Notes: a model not told the origin generated them from the letters alone. Positions 15,976 through 25,262 are shown, counted from the first letter of the stretch. The stretch is DNA of 60,705 bases from SAR202 cluster bacterium bin16 (GCA_002238425.1 MPMJ01000019.1:1-60705), one strand, 5' to 3'. Made by a program: numbers and translations.

Positions 15976-16025
15976 GACGTGCGCGGAACACCTGCGCCGT
16001 TTCGGCTGAGATAACGGAAGACGTC
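15976..16025 (+). promoter_or_regulatory. Candidate S6:S18 ribosomal protein leader
   Basis: The rpsF leader folds into an outer stem GACGT (15976-15980) / ACGTC (16021-16025) and an inner stem CCGTT (15997-16001) / AACGG (16013-16017). They are separated by a very asymmetric internal loop: 16 nt on the 5' side (with GGAACACC) and 3 nt on the 3' side. This helix-large bulge-helix shape upstream of rpsF matches the known autoregulatory S6:S18 binding motif in general design. Fit to the exact consensus was not computed. Confidence 0.5.
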
Positions 16026-16047
16026 AGCGGAACAGAGGGAGTGGGGA

Positions 16048-16338
16048 GTGCGCCAGTACGAGTTGATGCTGTTGGTTCATCCTGATGCCGACGAAGAGCG
16101 GCTTGGGGCGGTCGTCGAGCGCGTTCGTCGCGTGGCGTCCGACCACGGCGGCGGAGTCGTGAGCGAGGACAACTGGGGCAGGCGCAAACTGGCGTACAAG
16201 ATAGGCCGGTTCACCGAGGCCAACTACCACATGGCGAACATCGAGATGGAAGGCGCCGGAACGACCGTGCTGGAGAACTCTCTCAAACTCACGGACGACG
16301 TTATCCGGCACCTCCTCATCCGCAAGGACGAGGAGTAG
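16048..16338 (+). CDS. rpsF: 30S ribosomal protein bS6
   Basis: A 96-residue small-subunit protein that binds 16S rRNA as a heterodimer with bS18. RQYELMLLVHPDADEE, the NWGRRKLAYKI core and YHMANIEMEG are typical. The GTG start at 16048 follows GGGAGTGGGGA. First gene of rpsF-ssb-rpsR; ssb begins 13 nt after the stop. Confidence 0.95.
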   Translation: MRQYELMLLVHPDADEERLGAVVERVRRVASDHGGGVVSEDNWGRRKLAYKIGRFTEANYHMANIEMEGAGTTVLENSLKLTDDVIRHLLIRKDEE

Positions 16339-16351
16339 AGGAGAAGCGCGC

Positions 16352-16792
16352 GTGGTCGGCCTCAACAAGATCATGGTGATCGGGAACGTGGGAACGGACC
16401 CGGAGATGCGCTATACGCCCTCCGGCGCTCCGGTGACCTCTTTCCGCATCGCCGCGAGCCGTTCCTACAACACGCGCGAAGGCGAGCGGCGCCAGGAGAC
16501 AGAGTGGTTCACTGTCGTCGCGTGGAACGCCCTCGCGGAGCAGGTGAACCAGTACCTTTCCAAGGGACGCAGAGCATACGTCGATGGCCGCCTCCGCAGC
16601 CATTCCTTCCAGGGCAACGACGGACAGATGCGGTTCCGGAACGAGATCATCGCGGACCGGGTGCTGTTTCTGGACAGGCCGGGCGCGGGCGACGAAGGCG
16701 GCGAATACGGCGGAGGTTCCTACGGGCAGAGCACGGGCGGCGGGTACGACACCGGCCCTGAGGTGCTCTCGCCGGACGACCTCCCGTTCTGA
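16352..16792 (+). CDS. ssb: Single-stranded DNA-binding protein
   Basis: A 146-residue ssDNA-binding protein acting at replication forks and repair sites. The OB fold runs to about residue 110 (NKIMVIGNVGTDPEMRYTPS, TEWFTVVAWN, GRRAYVDGRLR), then a Gly-rich linker ends in the acidic tip DDLPF used to recruit partner proteins. GTG start with AGGAGA about 9 nt upstream. It sits between rpsF and rpsR, the common order. Confidence 0.95.
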   Translation: MVGLNKIMVIGNVGTDPEMRYTPSGAPVTSFRIAASRSYNTREGERRQETEWFTVVAWNALAEQVNQYLSKGRRAYVDGRLRSHSFQGNDGQMRFRNEIIADRVLFLDRPGAGDEGGEYGGGSYGQSTGGGYDTGPEVLSPDDLPF

Positions 16793-16812
16793 GCACAGAG
16801 GAGAGCACGTAG

Positions 16813-17412
16813 ATGCAGAACATACGACGGCGGCGTCCCGGAGGGCGCCGGTACTTCCCCAGGCGGAAGGTCTGCTACTTCAGCGCTGAGAAGAAGACGC
16901 CGGACTACAAGGACGTTCCCGTCCTGCGCCGGTTCATCTCCGAGTGGGGAAAGATCGACTCCAGCAGGCGCACAGGTACGCGGGCGCGCCACCAGCGCAA
17001 GCTCGCCGTCGCCATCAAGCGCGCGCGCTTCCTCGCGCTGCTGCCGTACACCGGCGGACACAGCCTCATCGAACTGACGCGCCCCGACCGCGGCGGACGC
17101 CGGTTCGGCCCGCGTGAGGGCGGCTTCAGCCGCGGCCCGCGCCCCGATGCTGCAGCCGCGCCCGCTGAGGGCGACGCCGCACAGAGCAGCGCGCCCGTTG
17201 CCGAAGGCACATCTGCCGTTGCAGAAGCTCCTGCGGAGAGCGATGCCGCCGTTACTGAGGCGGCGCCTGTCACCGAGGCCGAAGAAGCGCCTTCTACGGA
17301 GGACGCGCCTGCGGTAGAGGACGCCTCTCCTGACGGAGACGCTGCCGAATCTTCTGCTGCCGACGCTCCTGCTGAATCCCCGGCTGCCGACGCCGCAGAC
17401 TCCGAAGAGTAG
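16813..17412 (+). CDS. rpsR: 30S ribosomal protein bS18 with long acidic C-terminal extension
   Basis: The bS18 core (about residues 10-84: [53 protein letters not shown]) is normal. The protein then continues for over 100 residues of Ala/Glu/Asp/Pro/Ser-rich, repeat-like, low-complexity sequence with no hydrophobic core, to a total of 199 residues instead of the usual 75-90. The extension is in frame without a break. GGAGAG precedes the ATG. Acidic tails on ribosomal proteins are usually disordered; its role here is unknown. Confidence 0.92.
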   Translation: MQNIRRRRPGGRRYFPRRKVCYFSAEKKTPDYKDVPVLRRFISEWGKIDSSRRTGTRARHQRKLAVAIKRARFLALLPYTGGHSLIELTRPDRGGRRFGPREGGFSRGPRPDAAAAPAEGDAAQSSAPVAEGTSAVAEAPAESDAAVTEAAPVTEAEEAPSTEDAPAVEDASPDGDAAESSAADAPAESPAADAADSEE

Positions 17413-17423
17413 AACACGCCTGC

Positions 17424-18434
17424 ATGCGACAACGCCGACGCGCGGAACGCCAGCATGCGGGGCGCTCAGCGTCTCCGCAGGTCGCTGGCCGCCGCCTGAA
17501 CGAACGCCATCGACAGCGCATCCTCTACGTAGCCATCGCAGTTGTTCTGCTGGGGCTCGTCGCGATGCTGGCTGTCGGCTGGTATCTCAACTCGTATAGC
17601 CCTCCCCGCAAGGTCGTGGCTGAGATCGACGGCGTGCAATACCAGTTGCACGAGGTGCTTCCCTACGCACTGCTGGACGCCGGTGTGACCGGCTCCTTCG
17701 TGCCGGACCAGGGCCTGAACAACCTGCTCGGCGACGGCATCATTGAGCGCAACATCGATGAGATAGGCGGCGACATCGAACCGGGCGCGGTGGATGCGGA
17801 GATCGTGAGGCAGTATGAACCGCTCCCGGAGGATGAAGAAGCCGAGCCTCCAACGAACCTGAGCGAGGAAGGGCGCGAATTCTTCGCGCAATTCCTCGAT
17901 TTCGTGCAGGTCAGCGAAGACGACTACCGCGCGTGGCTCACAGGCCAGTTGCGCCGTCAGTCCGCACTCGAATATTTCTCTGCGGAAGCGCCCGAGACCA
18001 CCGAGCAGATACACGTCGAGTGGATCGTGACGCAGAGCGTCACGGTCGCGCGGGACGCGGTTGCACGTCTCGAAGAGGGCGAGGAGTTCGCCGACGTTGC
18101 CGGAGAATTGAACGAGGACTTCCTCTTCTCGGACGCGGAAGGTGTCGTCGGCTGGGTGCCGGAGGGGGTCCTGCAGGCCGACGTGAACGGCGTGCTGTTC
18201 GCGGAAGGCATCGAACAGGACGAAGTGCAGGGACCGCACACAACGGCGTTCGGTACGATCGTATTCCGGGTAACCGACGGCCCGTCCGATGAGCCGCTGA
18301 CCGGCGTCATGCGGGAGCTGTGGGCGCAGAACGATTTCCAGGAATGGGTGGACGACAAGAGCCTCGGACTGCAGTACTACTTCACTGCGGACGACGCTCG
18401 ATGGCTGGTGGAGCAACTAGAGAGTCTCCAATGA
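17424..18434 (+). CDS. Membrane-anchored PpiC/SurA-like foldase
   Basis: A 336-residue protein with a basic cytoplasmic N-terminus, one transmembrane helix (about 33-53, ILYVAIAVVLLGLVAML) and an extracytoplasmic part. Residues about 65-190 resemble SurA-N-like helical regions. Residues about 195-290 look like a parvulin-type peptidyl-prolyl isomerase domain (IHVEWIVTQSVTVARDAVAR, EEGEEFADVAGELNED, GVVGWVPEGVL, FGTIVFRVTD). The last four bases overlap the hom start (ATGA), indicating coupling. Substrates unknown; catalytic parvulin residues are not fully conserved, so a chaperone-only role is possible. Confidence 0.75.
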   Translation: MRQRRRAERQHAGRSASPQVAGRRLNERHRQRILYVAIAVVLLGLVAMLAVGWYLNSYSPPRKVVAEIDGVQYQLHEVLPYALLDAGVTGSFVPDQGLNNLLGDGIIERNIDEIGGDIEPGAVDAEIVRQYEPLPEDEEAEPPTNLSEEGREFFAQFLDFVQVSEDDYRAWLTGQLRRQSALEYFSAEAPETTEQIHVEWIVTQSVTVARDAVARLEEGEEFADVAGELNEDFLFSDAEGVVGWVPEGVLQADVNGVLFAEGIEQDEVQGPHTTAFGTIVFRVTDGPSDEPLTGVMRELWAQNDFQEWVDDKSLGLQYYFTADDARWLVEQLESLQ

Positions 18435-19741
18435 GCACGCATGAGGCAGTCGGCGTGGCACTCCTTGGCGCGGGCACCGTCGGGACCGGTGTGGCGCAGA
18501 CACTCTCCGGCAAGGCCGACGAACTGACGCGCTACGCGGGGCGTCCGCTGCGGCTGTCCGGCGTACTGGTACGCGATACCGCTCGGAAGAGGCCCGGATT
18601 TCCGCCGGACGTACACCTCACCAACGACCCCACAACCCTGACCGGCGCCGCCGACGTGGACATCGTCGTCGAGGTGATGGGCGGAGAGCAGCCTGCGCTC
18701 GGTTGCATCGAAGCCGCGCTGCGCTCCGGCAAGCACGTCGTGACTGCCAACAAACAGGTGATGGCGCTCCACGGGCCGGAACTGCTCGCGCTCGCAGCGG
18801 AGCGCGGCGTAACGTTGGCGTTCGAGGCGAGCGTCGGCGGCGGCATCCCCATCATCGGCCCGCTGGTGCGCGACCTCGCCGGGAACCGCGTCACGGCGGT
18901 CAACGCCGTCATCAACGGCACAACGAACTACATGCTCACCCGCATGGCGAAACAGGGCGCGTCGTACGAGGACGCGCTTGCAGAGGCGCAGCGCAACGGC
19001 TACGCCGAACCTGACCCGTCCGACGACGTCGACGGCAGGGACGCCGCGTACAAGCTCGCCATCCTCAGCACGCTGGCGTTCCGGTGCACGGTGCGCGAGC
19101 CGGATGTCTACCGCGAAGGCATACGCGATCTGGACGCCGCGGACTTCGAGTACGCCCATGGGCTGGGGTACGTCATCAAGCTGCTGGCTGCCAGCAGGCT
19201 GCAGGACGGCGCTGTCCAGGCACGGGTGTACCCGGCATTCCTCCACGAGCAGTACCCGCTGGCGAAAGTGGATGGTGTCTACAACGCGGTGGAGTTGGAG
19301 GGAGACCTGGTCGGCTGGGCGATGTTCCAAGGGCCGGGCGCTGGCGCTGCCCCCACCACGTCCGCCGTCATCGGTGACGTTCTGTCCATCGTGCGGGCGT
19401 CGACCTCCGGAGGCGCGGTCCCCGCGTACCCGGATGTGCGGGAGCGCCTGCCTATCCTGCCAGTGGCGGAATTGGAGACGAAGTACTATCTTCGACTGCG
19501 GGCGTACGACAAGCCCGGAGTAATGGCGCAGATCACAGGCGTCCTCGGAGAGATGGGCGTCAGCCTCGCCTCCATCATCCAGAAAGAGGTGCCGGAGGAC
19601 GCCGGGACGCCTGCTGAGGTCGTCATCATCACCCACAAGGCGCGGGAGTCGGCTGTGCAGGAAGCCGTGCGTAAACTGGAAGCGCTGTCGGTGGTCTATG
19701 GCCAACCGAAACTCGTGCGCATCGAAGACGGCTCCGCGTAG
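18431..19741 (+). CDS. hom: Homoserine dehydrogenase
   Basis: A 436-residue NAD(P)H enzyme converting aspartate semialdehyde to homoserine in threonine/methionine synthesis. Rossmann motif GAGTVGTGVAQTL at about residue 13; the catalytic domain has NGTTNYMLTRM and EPDPSDDVDGRDAAYKL with the conserved Asp and Lys. A C-terminal ACT domain (about 355-436, YYLRLRAYDKPGVMAQITGV) suggests feedback control by an amino acid. ATG overlaps the upstream stop; thrC follows 21 nt later. Confidence 0.95.
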   Translation: MSTHEAVGVALLGAGTVGTGVAQTLSGKADELTRYAGRPLRLSGVLVRDTARKRPGFPPDVHLTNDPTTLTGAADVDIVVEVMGGEQPALGCIEAALRSGKHVVTANKQVMALHGPELLALAAERGVTLAFEASVGGGIPIIGPLVRDLAGNRVTAVNAVINGTTNYMLTRMAKQGASYEDALAEAQRNGYAEPDPSDDVDGRDAAYKLAILSTLAFRCTVREPDVYREGIRDLDAADFEYAHGLGYVIKLLAASRLQDGAVQARVYPAFLHEQYPLAKVDGVYNAVELEGDLVGWAMFQGPGAGAAPTTSAVIGDVLSIVRASTSGGAVPAYPDVRERLPILPVAELETKYYLRLRAYDKPGVMAQITGVLGEMGVSLASIIQKEVPEDAGTPAEVVIITHKARESAVQEAVRKLEALSVVYGQPKLVRIEDGSA

Positions 19742-19762
19742 GTCCCGGAGCACGGAGGAAGC

Positions 19763-20818
19763 GTGAGTGAAGGAGTTCTGAAGCGCTATGCGAGCCGCCT
19801 GCCGCTGACGGCAGCGACTCCGGCGCTGACCATCGGCGAGGGAAGCACGCCGCTCGTACGGTCGCGCAGCCTGGAACGGGAGTTCGGGGTCGGCGCGCTC
19901 TACTTCAAGCTGGAAGGCTGCAATCCCACCGGGTCGTTCAAGGACCGGGGGATGGTCGTCGCCGTGGCGAAGGCGATGGAGGAAGGGATGACGCGCCTGC
20001 TGTGCGCGTCCACCGGCAACACGAGCGCCTCGGCGTCTGCGTTCGGGGCAGCGTCGGGCCTGGAGACGGTTGTCCTCATCCCGGAGGGCAGCGTCGCTCC
20101 GGGCAAGATGAGCCAGGCCGTCGCCTACGGCGCGCGTATCGTCACGATCCAGGGCAACTTCGACGACGCCCTCCGCATAGCGCGCGAACTGGCCGCGTAC
20201 GAGGAGCGTTTCGCGCTGGTCAACTCCGTGAACCCCAACCGCCTGGAAGGCCAGAAGACCGCGGCGTTCGAGATCGTCGACGACCTCGGCGACGCTCCGG
20301 ACTACCTGTTCATCCCCGTCGGCAACGCGGGCAACATCACCGCCTACTGGCGGGGCTTCGTCGAGTACCACCAGGCGGGCCTGGCGACCCGTCGCCCCCG
20401 GATGATGGGGATGGAGGCCGCCGGAGCGGCTCCAATCGTTGAGGGTGCGCCCGTCCTCAAACCGGAGACGGTCGCCTCAGCGATTCGCATCGGCAACCCC
20501 GCGAACTGGGCGGGAGCCGTCGCGGCGCGCGACGAGTCCGGCGGAACGGTAGACGCCGTCACCGATAGTGAGATACTCGAAGCGTACGGCCTGCTCCCGA
20601 GCATGGAGGGCATCTTCTGCGAGCCCGCGTCCGCCGCAGGAGTCGCGGGGCTCATCAAGCAGGCGCGCGCGGGCGCGGACTTCTCGTCGGCGACGGTGGT
20701 GTGCATCATCACCGGCACGGGGCTGAAGGACACGCCGATGGCGGAGCAGTTGATGACGCGTCCGCCGGAGACAGCACCGCCGGACATGCGCGAGGTCGCA
20801 CGGGTCATAGCGGGCTGA
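19763..20818 (+). CDS. thrC: Threonine synthase
   Basis: A 351-residue PLP enzyme converting O-phosphohomoserine to threonine. It has the short, plant-distant fold-type II length. The PLP lysine lies in [19 protein letters not shown] (about 53-71); the phosphate-binding region is [11 protein letters not shown] start with GGAGGAA 7 nt upstream. Placed directly after hom, so both last steps to threonine are in one operon; homoserine kinase is not in the window. Confidence 0.94.
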   Translation: MSEGVLKRYASRLPLTAATPALTIGEGSTPLVRSRSLEREFGVGALYFKLEGCNPTGSFKDRGMVVAVAKAMEEGMTRLLCASTGNTSASASAFGAASGLETVVLIPEGSVAPGKMSQAVAYGARIVTIQGNFDDALRIARELAAYEERFALVNSVNPNRLEGQKTAAFEIVDDLGDAPDYLFIPVGNAGNITAYWRGFVEYHQAGLATRRPRMMGMEAAGAAPIVEGAPVLKPETVASAIRIGNPANWAGAVAARDESGGTVDAVTDSEILEAYGLLPSMEGIFCEPASAAGVAGLIKQARAGADFSSATVVCIITGTGLKDTPMAEQLMTRPPETAPPDMREVARVIAG

Positions 20819-20828
20819 GGAGAAGACG

Positions 20829-21398
20829 TTGACGATAGACTCGGCCAGAGTGGAGCATGCCATTCGCGAACTGCTGCTCGCCATAGGCGAGAACCCGGAA
20901 CGCGAGGGACTGCGCGACACTCCGGAGCGCGTCGCCCGGATGTACGAAGAGATATCGGGAGGCATCGATCAGGACGCGAGGCAAGTGCTCTCCGTGCAGT
21001 TCGACGAGTCGCACCAGGAGATGGTGCTGATGCGCGACATGCCGTTCTACTCGCTCTGCGAGCATCACCTCCTCCCCTTCTTCGGCACAGCGCACGTTGC
21101 CTACATCCCGCACGGGAAGATCGTTGGCATCAGCAAGCTGGCGCGTGCCGTGGATATCTTCGCGAAACGCCCGCAAGTGCAGGAGCGCCTCACGTCCCAG
21201 ATAGCGGACGCCATCATGGAGACGGTCGAGCCCTCGGGCGCGGCGGTGGTCATGCGCGCGGAACATCTGTGCATGTCCATGCGTGGCGTCCGCAAGCCAG
21301 GCACGTCCATCGTCACGTCCGCGCTGCGCGGCGTCTTCGTATCGGACGAAGCGACCCGGGCGGAGGCGCTGAGCCTGCTGCAGGAGGGACTGCATTGA
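20829..21398 (+). CDS. folE: GTP cyclohydrolase I
   Basis: A 189-residue enzyme making dihydroneopterin triphosphate from GTP, the first step to tetrahydrofolate. [19 protein letters not shown] and the zinc-binding [18 protein letters not shown] are canonical, as is the later [18 protein letters not shown] with the second zinc Cys in EHLCMSMRG. The TTG start follows GAGGAGA with an 8-nt gap. The stop overlaps the TTG start of the next gene. Confidence 0.95.
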   Translation: MTIDSARVEHAIRELLLAIGENPEREGLRDTPERVARMYEEISGGIDQDARQVLSVQFDESHQEMVLMRDMPFYSLCEHHLLPFFGTAHVAYIPHGKIVGISKLARAVDIFAKRPQVQERLTSQIADAIMETVEPSGAAVVMRAEHLCMSMRGVRKPGTSIVTSALRGVFVSDEATRAEALSLLQEGLH

Positions 21399-22363
21399 CG
21401 TGCGCCGAGGCAACGAGGTCGTTCTCGCCGGTCCGAGCGGTCTGGCGTGAACTGCTGGAGCGTCTGCCGTGGAGCACCATCTTCATGACGCCGGAGTGGC
21501 AGGAGGCGTGGTGGGACGAGTTCGGTCACGACGACGAACTGCGCCTCGTTACCGTCGGCCCGCCCGATGCGCCGCTGGGACTCGCGCCGCTGCAGCTGAG
21601 CGGTGAACGCATCGCCTTCGTCGGAGGCACCGACCTCTTCGACTACCACGATTTCATCGCACCGGACCCCGCGTTCTACTTCGCACTCTTCGATTGCCTG
21701 GAGAGCGAGCCGTGGCGCACGATGGACCTGTCGTCCGTGCCGGAGTGGTCACCGACGTTCACCCTCCTCCCGCAGGCGGCCCGCGAGCGTGGGTACGCCA
21801 TCGTGGTCGAGGAGGAGGACGTGGTGCCCGGCGTGACGCTGCCGGATTCCTGGGACGCCTACCTCGCGAGCCTGCGGAAGAAGGACCGGCACGAACTGCG
21901 GCGCAAGCTGCGCCGGCTGGAGTCCGCGGGCCCGGTGCGCGTGCGGCTCGCCGACGCCGAAACACTCGAACGTGACCTGGCGGTGTTCCAGGAGGTCATG
22001 GCGGAGAGCCGGGCGGAGAAGCGTGAGTTCCTCAGCCCTGCGCGAGAGGCGTTCTTCCAGCGCATGACGGACCGGATGTTCGAGGCAGGGCATCTGCGCC
22101 TCTTCCTGCTGGAGATAGGCGACGATCCTGCCGCCGCAGCCGTCCTTTCGTTCGACTATGCAGGCAGGCGGCTCCTCTACAACAGCGGCTACCGCCACGG
22201 TTACGACCACCTCGCCACGGGACTCATGCTCAAGGCGCTCTGCATCAAGGATGCGATAGAGAGCGGGCTCACCTACTTCGATCTGCTCAGGGGCGCGGAG
22301 CACTACAAGTACCATCTCGGTGGGGTGGACGCGCGCATCCATCGCATCGTCGTCACGCGCTGA
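21395..22363 (+). CDS. GNAT-fold acetyltransferase (BioF2-like/CelD-type, Acetyltransf_6)
   Basis: A 322-residue protein of the FemAB-like GNAT superfamily. The N half contains [18 protein letters not shown] and [18 protein letters not shown]; the C half contains the GNAT-like stretch [22 protein letters not shown] and the terminal [15 protein letters not shown], all typical of this family. The substrate is unknown. TTG at 21395 was chosen because AGGAGGG lies 7 nt upstream and the codon overlaps the folE stop. It is adjacent to a MshA-like glycosyltransferase, which may place it in thiol or glycoconjugate synthesis. Confidence 0.75.
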   Translation: MTCAEATRSFSPVRAVWRELLERLPWSTIFMTPEWQEAWWDEFGHDDELRLVTVGPPDAPLGLAPLQLSGERIAFVGGTDLFDYHDFIAPDPAFYFALFDCLESEPWRTMDLSSVPEWSPTFTLLPQAARERGYAIVVEEEDVVPGVTLPDSWDAYLASLRKKDRHELRRKLRRLESAGPVRVRLADAETLERDLAVFQEVMAESRAEKREFLSPAREAFFQRMTDRMFEAGHLRLFLLEIGDDPAAAAVLSFDYAGRRLLYNSGYRHGYDHLATGLMLKALCIKDAIESGLTYFDLLRGAEHYKYHLGGVDARIHRIVVTR

Positions 22364-22382
22364 TCGCGCGGAGGTGAGCCGA

Positions 22383-23543
22383 TTGCGCGTCGCCTACGTC
22401 TCCGCTCACGGTTGTCCGCTCGCCCCCCCCGGCGCGGGTTCGGCGGGCGGGATGAGCGTCTTCCTGCGCAACATGACGCAGGCGCTCGCCCGGGTTGGTG
22501 TGCAGGTGGACGTCTACGCGGCTTCTCACGGGCCTTGTGCGCTCCCGTTCGATCCCGGACCCTTGCGCCTGACGCACGTCAGCATGGAAAGCGCGCCAAC
22601 CTTCGCGGCTGACCTGCTCGCCGCCGTCGAGGCAGCTGGAACAGACTACGCGCTCGTCCACAGCCACTATTGGACCTCGGCGGAACCGGGCCTGGAGCTC
22701 GCGGAGGAGATCGGCGTCCCGCACGTCTTCACCGGACACACCATCGCAGCCATCAAGGAGCGAGCGGGCGGCACGCCTGAGCCGGATGCCCGCAAAGCCG
22801 CGGAGGACGCGGCCGTTCGACGTTCTCATTCCATCGTGACGTTCACGGAGGAGGAGTCCGCGGCGCTCTGTGAGCTGTTCGGACTCGCTCCACACCGCGC
22901 GCTCACCGTGCCGGTGGGCGTTGACGTCACGCTATTCAGCCCCCAGCCGCGTTCGGAGGCGCGGGCCGCACTCAGCATCGGCCAGAACGAGCGTGTCGTG
23001 CTCTCGGTGGGACGCATCGAGCCGTTCAAGGGCACAGACGTGCTCGTACGGGCGCTTGCGCTCCTCCGTGAGCAGGCCCGGCTGGTTGTCGTTGGTGGCA
23101 GGGAGGGCGAACCGGGGGTCGAATGGCTTCGGGACGAGGCGCGTGCGAGCGGCGTGAGCGACCTGCTCGACTGGCGCACCGCTGTACCGCAACATGAACT
23201 ACCTGCGTACTACGCCGCTGCCGACGTGTGCGCGGTGCCGTCGCTGCACGAGACCTTCGGACTTGCTGCCCTCGAGGCGATGGCTTGCGGCAGGCCGGTG
23301 GTGGCGTCTGATGCAGGCGGCCTGCGTGAACTCGTGCGGCAGGGCGAAACGGGCCTGCTCTGCGAACCGGGCGACGCAGCCGCGCTCGCCGGAGCGCTCG
23401 CCGCTCTGCTCGGTGACGCGTCGCTTGCCCAGCGCATGGGTGCGGCTGGCGCGGTGCGGGCGCAGCACTTCACATGGGACGCGTCCGCTGCACGTCTCGC
23501 GGCGGTCTATGAGCAGGTGGTGTCGGTGGGCGTTGGTGGGTGA
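22383..23543 (+). CDS. Glycosyltransferase family 4, MshA-like
   Basis: A 386-residue GT-B enzyme. The N-terminus (TTG)RVAYVSAHGCPLAPPGAGS with AGGMSVFLRNM, and VHSHYWTSAEPG and GHTIAAIKE, strongly recall MshA (N-acetylglucosamine-inositol-phosphate synthase) and sucrose-phosphate-synthase-type GT4s. The donor site is normal: GRIEPFKGTDVLV and the E-X7-E region SLHETFGLAALEAMACGRPV. The TTG at 22383 follows GAGGTG by 6 nt. Together with the next two genes it may make a low-molecular-weight thiol; the acceptor cannot be read from sequence. Confidence 0.8.
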   Translation: MRVAYVSAHGCPLAPPGAGSAGGMSVFLRNMTQALARVGVQVDVYAASHGPCALPFDPGPLRLTHVSMESAPTFAADLLAAVEAAGTDYALVHSHYWTSAEPGLELAEEIGVPHVFTGHTIAAIKERAGGTPEPDARKAAEDAAVRRSHSIVTFTEEESAALCELFGLAPHRALTVPVGVDVTLFSPQPRSEARAALSIGQNERVVLSVGRIEPFKGTDVLVRALALLREQARLVVVGGREGEPGVEWLRDEARASGVSDLLDWRTAVPQHELPAYYAAADVCAVPSLHETFGLAALEAMACGRPVVASDAGGLRELVRQGETGLLCEPGDAAALAGALAALLGDASLAQRMGAAGAVRAQHFTWDASAARLAAVYEQVVSVGVGG

Positions 23544-23552
23544 GGGCGCGGC

Positions 23553-24452
23553 TCAGGTCAACCGAAGCTCGTACCAGAACGAGCGCCAGTCCAGCACGAA
23601 GCCGAGGCTCTCGTAGACGCGGATGGCGGGCGGATTCTCGCTGTCGACCGTGATCTCCAGGCTGGGGGAACCGAGTTCCAGCAGCGCGTCCATCCCTGCG
23701 CCGGTCACCGCACGCCCCAGCCCCTTCCCCTGCCGACCGGGCAGGACGCCCACCATGCCGACGATGCCCGGCCCATCCTCGGCATCGCGGTGACACCAGC
23801 AGTAGCCGACGAGGGTGTTACCTTCCTCCAGCAGCACGACGGGGTCCGGGCGCAGGTCAGGCAGCTCGAATATGCGGTACGCGACCTCTGTGGGCGTATT
23901 GGGCGCGTAGCCCCAACTGCCGGTGAACGCGGTGTTCTGCACATTCGTGACAGCGGGGGCGTCGGCGGGTTCGGCGCGGCGGAGCGTCATGCCGTCCGGT
24001 ACGCGGACGTTCGTCCGTTCCGTTCCTTCGCGGCGCAGGTGGAGGTGTGTGCGGATGTGCGTCCAGCCCCGCTCCGCGAATGCGTTGCGACGCGCCTCGT
24101 CGGACTCCGGCACGTCCACCTGCAGCACGTTCAGCCCTGCTGCGCGCCCGCGCTCGGACACCTCCCCTAGCAACGCGTCCCCTGCTCCACCTCCCCGGTG
24201 TTGGTTGCTGCCGTTCATCTCCACTACCCCGCGCGCGATGGCGGGCTCGCGGATGAGGCAGGCGAAGCCTGCGGGTGTGCCGTTGTCGTTGAACGCGAGC
24301 ATGCAGTCGCGGCCGGCGTCAATGTTGGGCTGTGCCAGCCAGCGGGCGAGTGCCGCCGCTTCCACGGGAGACGGCGCGTGCCCGAGCCGGAGGGCGGCGA
24401 GCGTCTCGAGATCGTCGGGCGTGTAGGAGCGTATGGTCGGGGGATTCGGCAT
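23553..24452 (-). CDS. Tandem GNAT acetyltransferase, MshD-like
   Basis: A 299-residue protein with two GNAT domains (about 1-150 and 155-299). The second is complete: VVLLEEGNTLVGYCWCH, then the acetyl-CoA loop GMVGVLPGRQGKGLGRAVT and ITVDSENPPAIRVYESLGF. The first is degenerate around the P-loop (HRGGGAGDALLGEV). Length, tandem layout and the C-terminal YESLGFVLDW resemble mycothiol synthase MshD. It is convergent with the glycosyltransferase (9-nt gap) and divergent from the PIG-L gene. Confidence 0.75.
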   Translation of the reverse strand: MPNPPTIRSYTPDDLETLAALRLGHAPSPVEAAALARWLAQPNIDAGRDCMLAFNDNGTPAGFACLIREPAIARGVVEMNGSNQHRGGGAGDALLGEVSERGRAAGLNVLQVDVPESDEARRNAFAERGWTHIRTHLHLRREGTERTNVRVPDGMTLRRAEPADAPAVTNVQNTAFTGSWGYAPNTPTEVAYRIFELPDLRPDPVVLLEEGNTLVGYCWCHRDAEDGPGIVGMVGVLPGRQGKGLGRAVTGAGMDALLELGSPSLEITVDSENPPAIRVYESLGFVLDWRSFWYELRLT

Positions 24453-24509
24453 GAGCGCGGCGGAACGCGTATCATCTTACCAGACCCCTAGTAGATTCCA
24501 CGGAGACGC

Positions 24510-25229
24510 ATGGAGACGATCGACACTCCTGAACGAGCCATGCTCGTGATACCACACCCCGACGATGGCGAGTCCGGTCCCGGAGGCAGCGTTGCGAAGT
24601 GGTCGCGCGACGGCAGCCACGTCCTCTACGTCATCTGCACGAACGGCGACAAGGGCACGTCCGACCCTGAGATGACGAGCGAGCGCCTCGCGGCAATACG
24701 CGAGGAGGAGCAGCTCAAGGCGGCAGCGACGGCAGGCGCGGAAGACGTGGTCTTCCTGCGCTATGGCGACGGCGAACTGGAGGACACGCGCGAGTTCCGC
24801 GGACTGCTCGTGGAGCAGATCCGGCGGTGGAAGCCCGACGTGGTGCTGGCGACGGACCCCGTGCGGAATGAAGGGCACGGCCACCGTGACCACCGCGTCT
24901 CAGGCCGGGTGGCGATGGACGCCTGTTTCCCCTACGCGCGCGACCGCCTGCACTACCCGGAGCACTTCGTATGGGGCTTGGAGCCGCATAAGGTCGGCTC
25001 TGTCCTGCTCTGGGGCTCGGAACGGCCGGACGTGGTCGTGGACATCGCGGACTCCATCGAGACCAAGATGCAGGCGCTTGCCGCCCACGAGAGCCAGCTC
25101 TCCTCGGACATGGCCCGCATCGAGGGGTTCGTGAAGCGCCGGGCCGAGGCCGCCGCCGAACGTGCGGCGGAGGACGGCTACGACTTCACCTACGCGGAAC
25201 TGTTCCGGCGCATCAACTTCCGTCGCTAG
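24510..25229 (+). CDS. PIG-L (LmbE-type) N-acetylglucosamine deacetylase, MshB/BshB-like
   Basis: A 239-residue zinc deacetylase. The metal site is visible as VIPHPDDGESGPGG (His16, Asp19) and NEGHGHRDHRVSGRVAMDA (His in H-x-x-H). Family members remove acetyl from GlcNAc-inositol, GlcNAc-malate or related glycosides. GGAG lies 6 nt before the ATG. Its position beside MshA-like and MshD-like genes suggests it is the middle step of thiol synthesis, but it could also act on another sugar conjugate. The cysteine ligase (MshC or BshC) was not found here. Confidence 0.85.
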   Translation: METIDTPERAMLVIPHPDDGESGPGGSVAKWSRDGSHVLYVICTNGDKGTSDPEMTSERLAAIREEEQLKAAATAGAEDVVFLRYGDGELEDTREFRGLLVEQIRRWKPDVVLATDPVRNEGHGHRDHRVSGRVAMDACFPYARDRLHYPEHFVWGLEPHKVGSVLLWGSERPDVVVDIADSIETKMQALAAHESQLSSDMARIEGFVKRRAEAAAERAAEDGYDFTYAELFRRINFRR

Positions 25230-25262
25230 AAGTACCTGCGTATCTGGTACATTTGTGCCAGT

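Noticed and set aside
18377-20371. A 664-codon minus-strand frame opposite hom and thrC
   Set aside because: Antisense shadow with His/Arg/Asp-rich, low-complexity composition; hom and thrC are clear on the plus strand.
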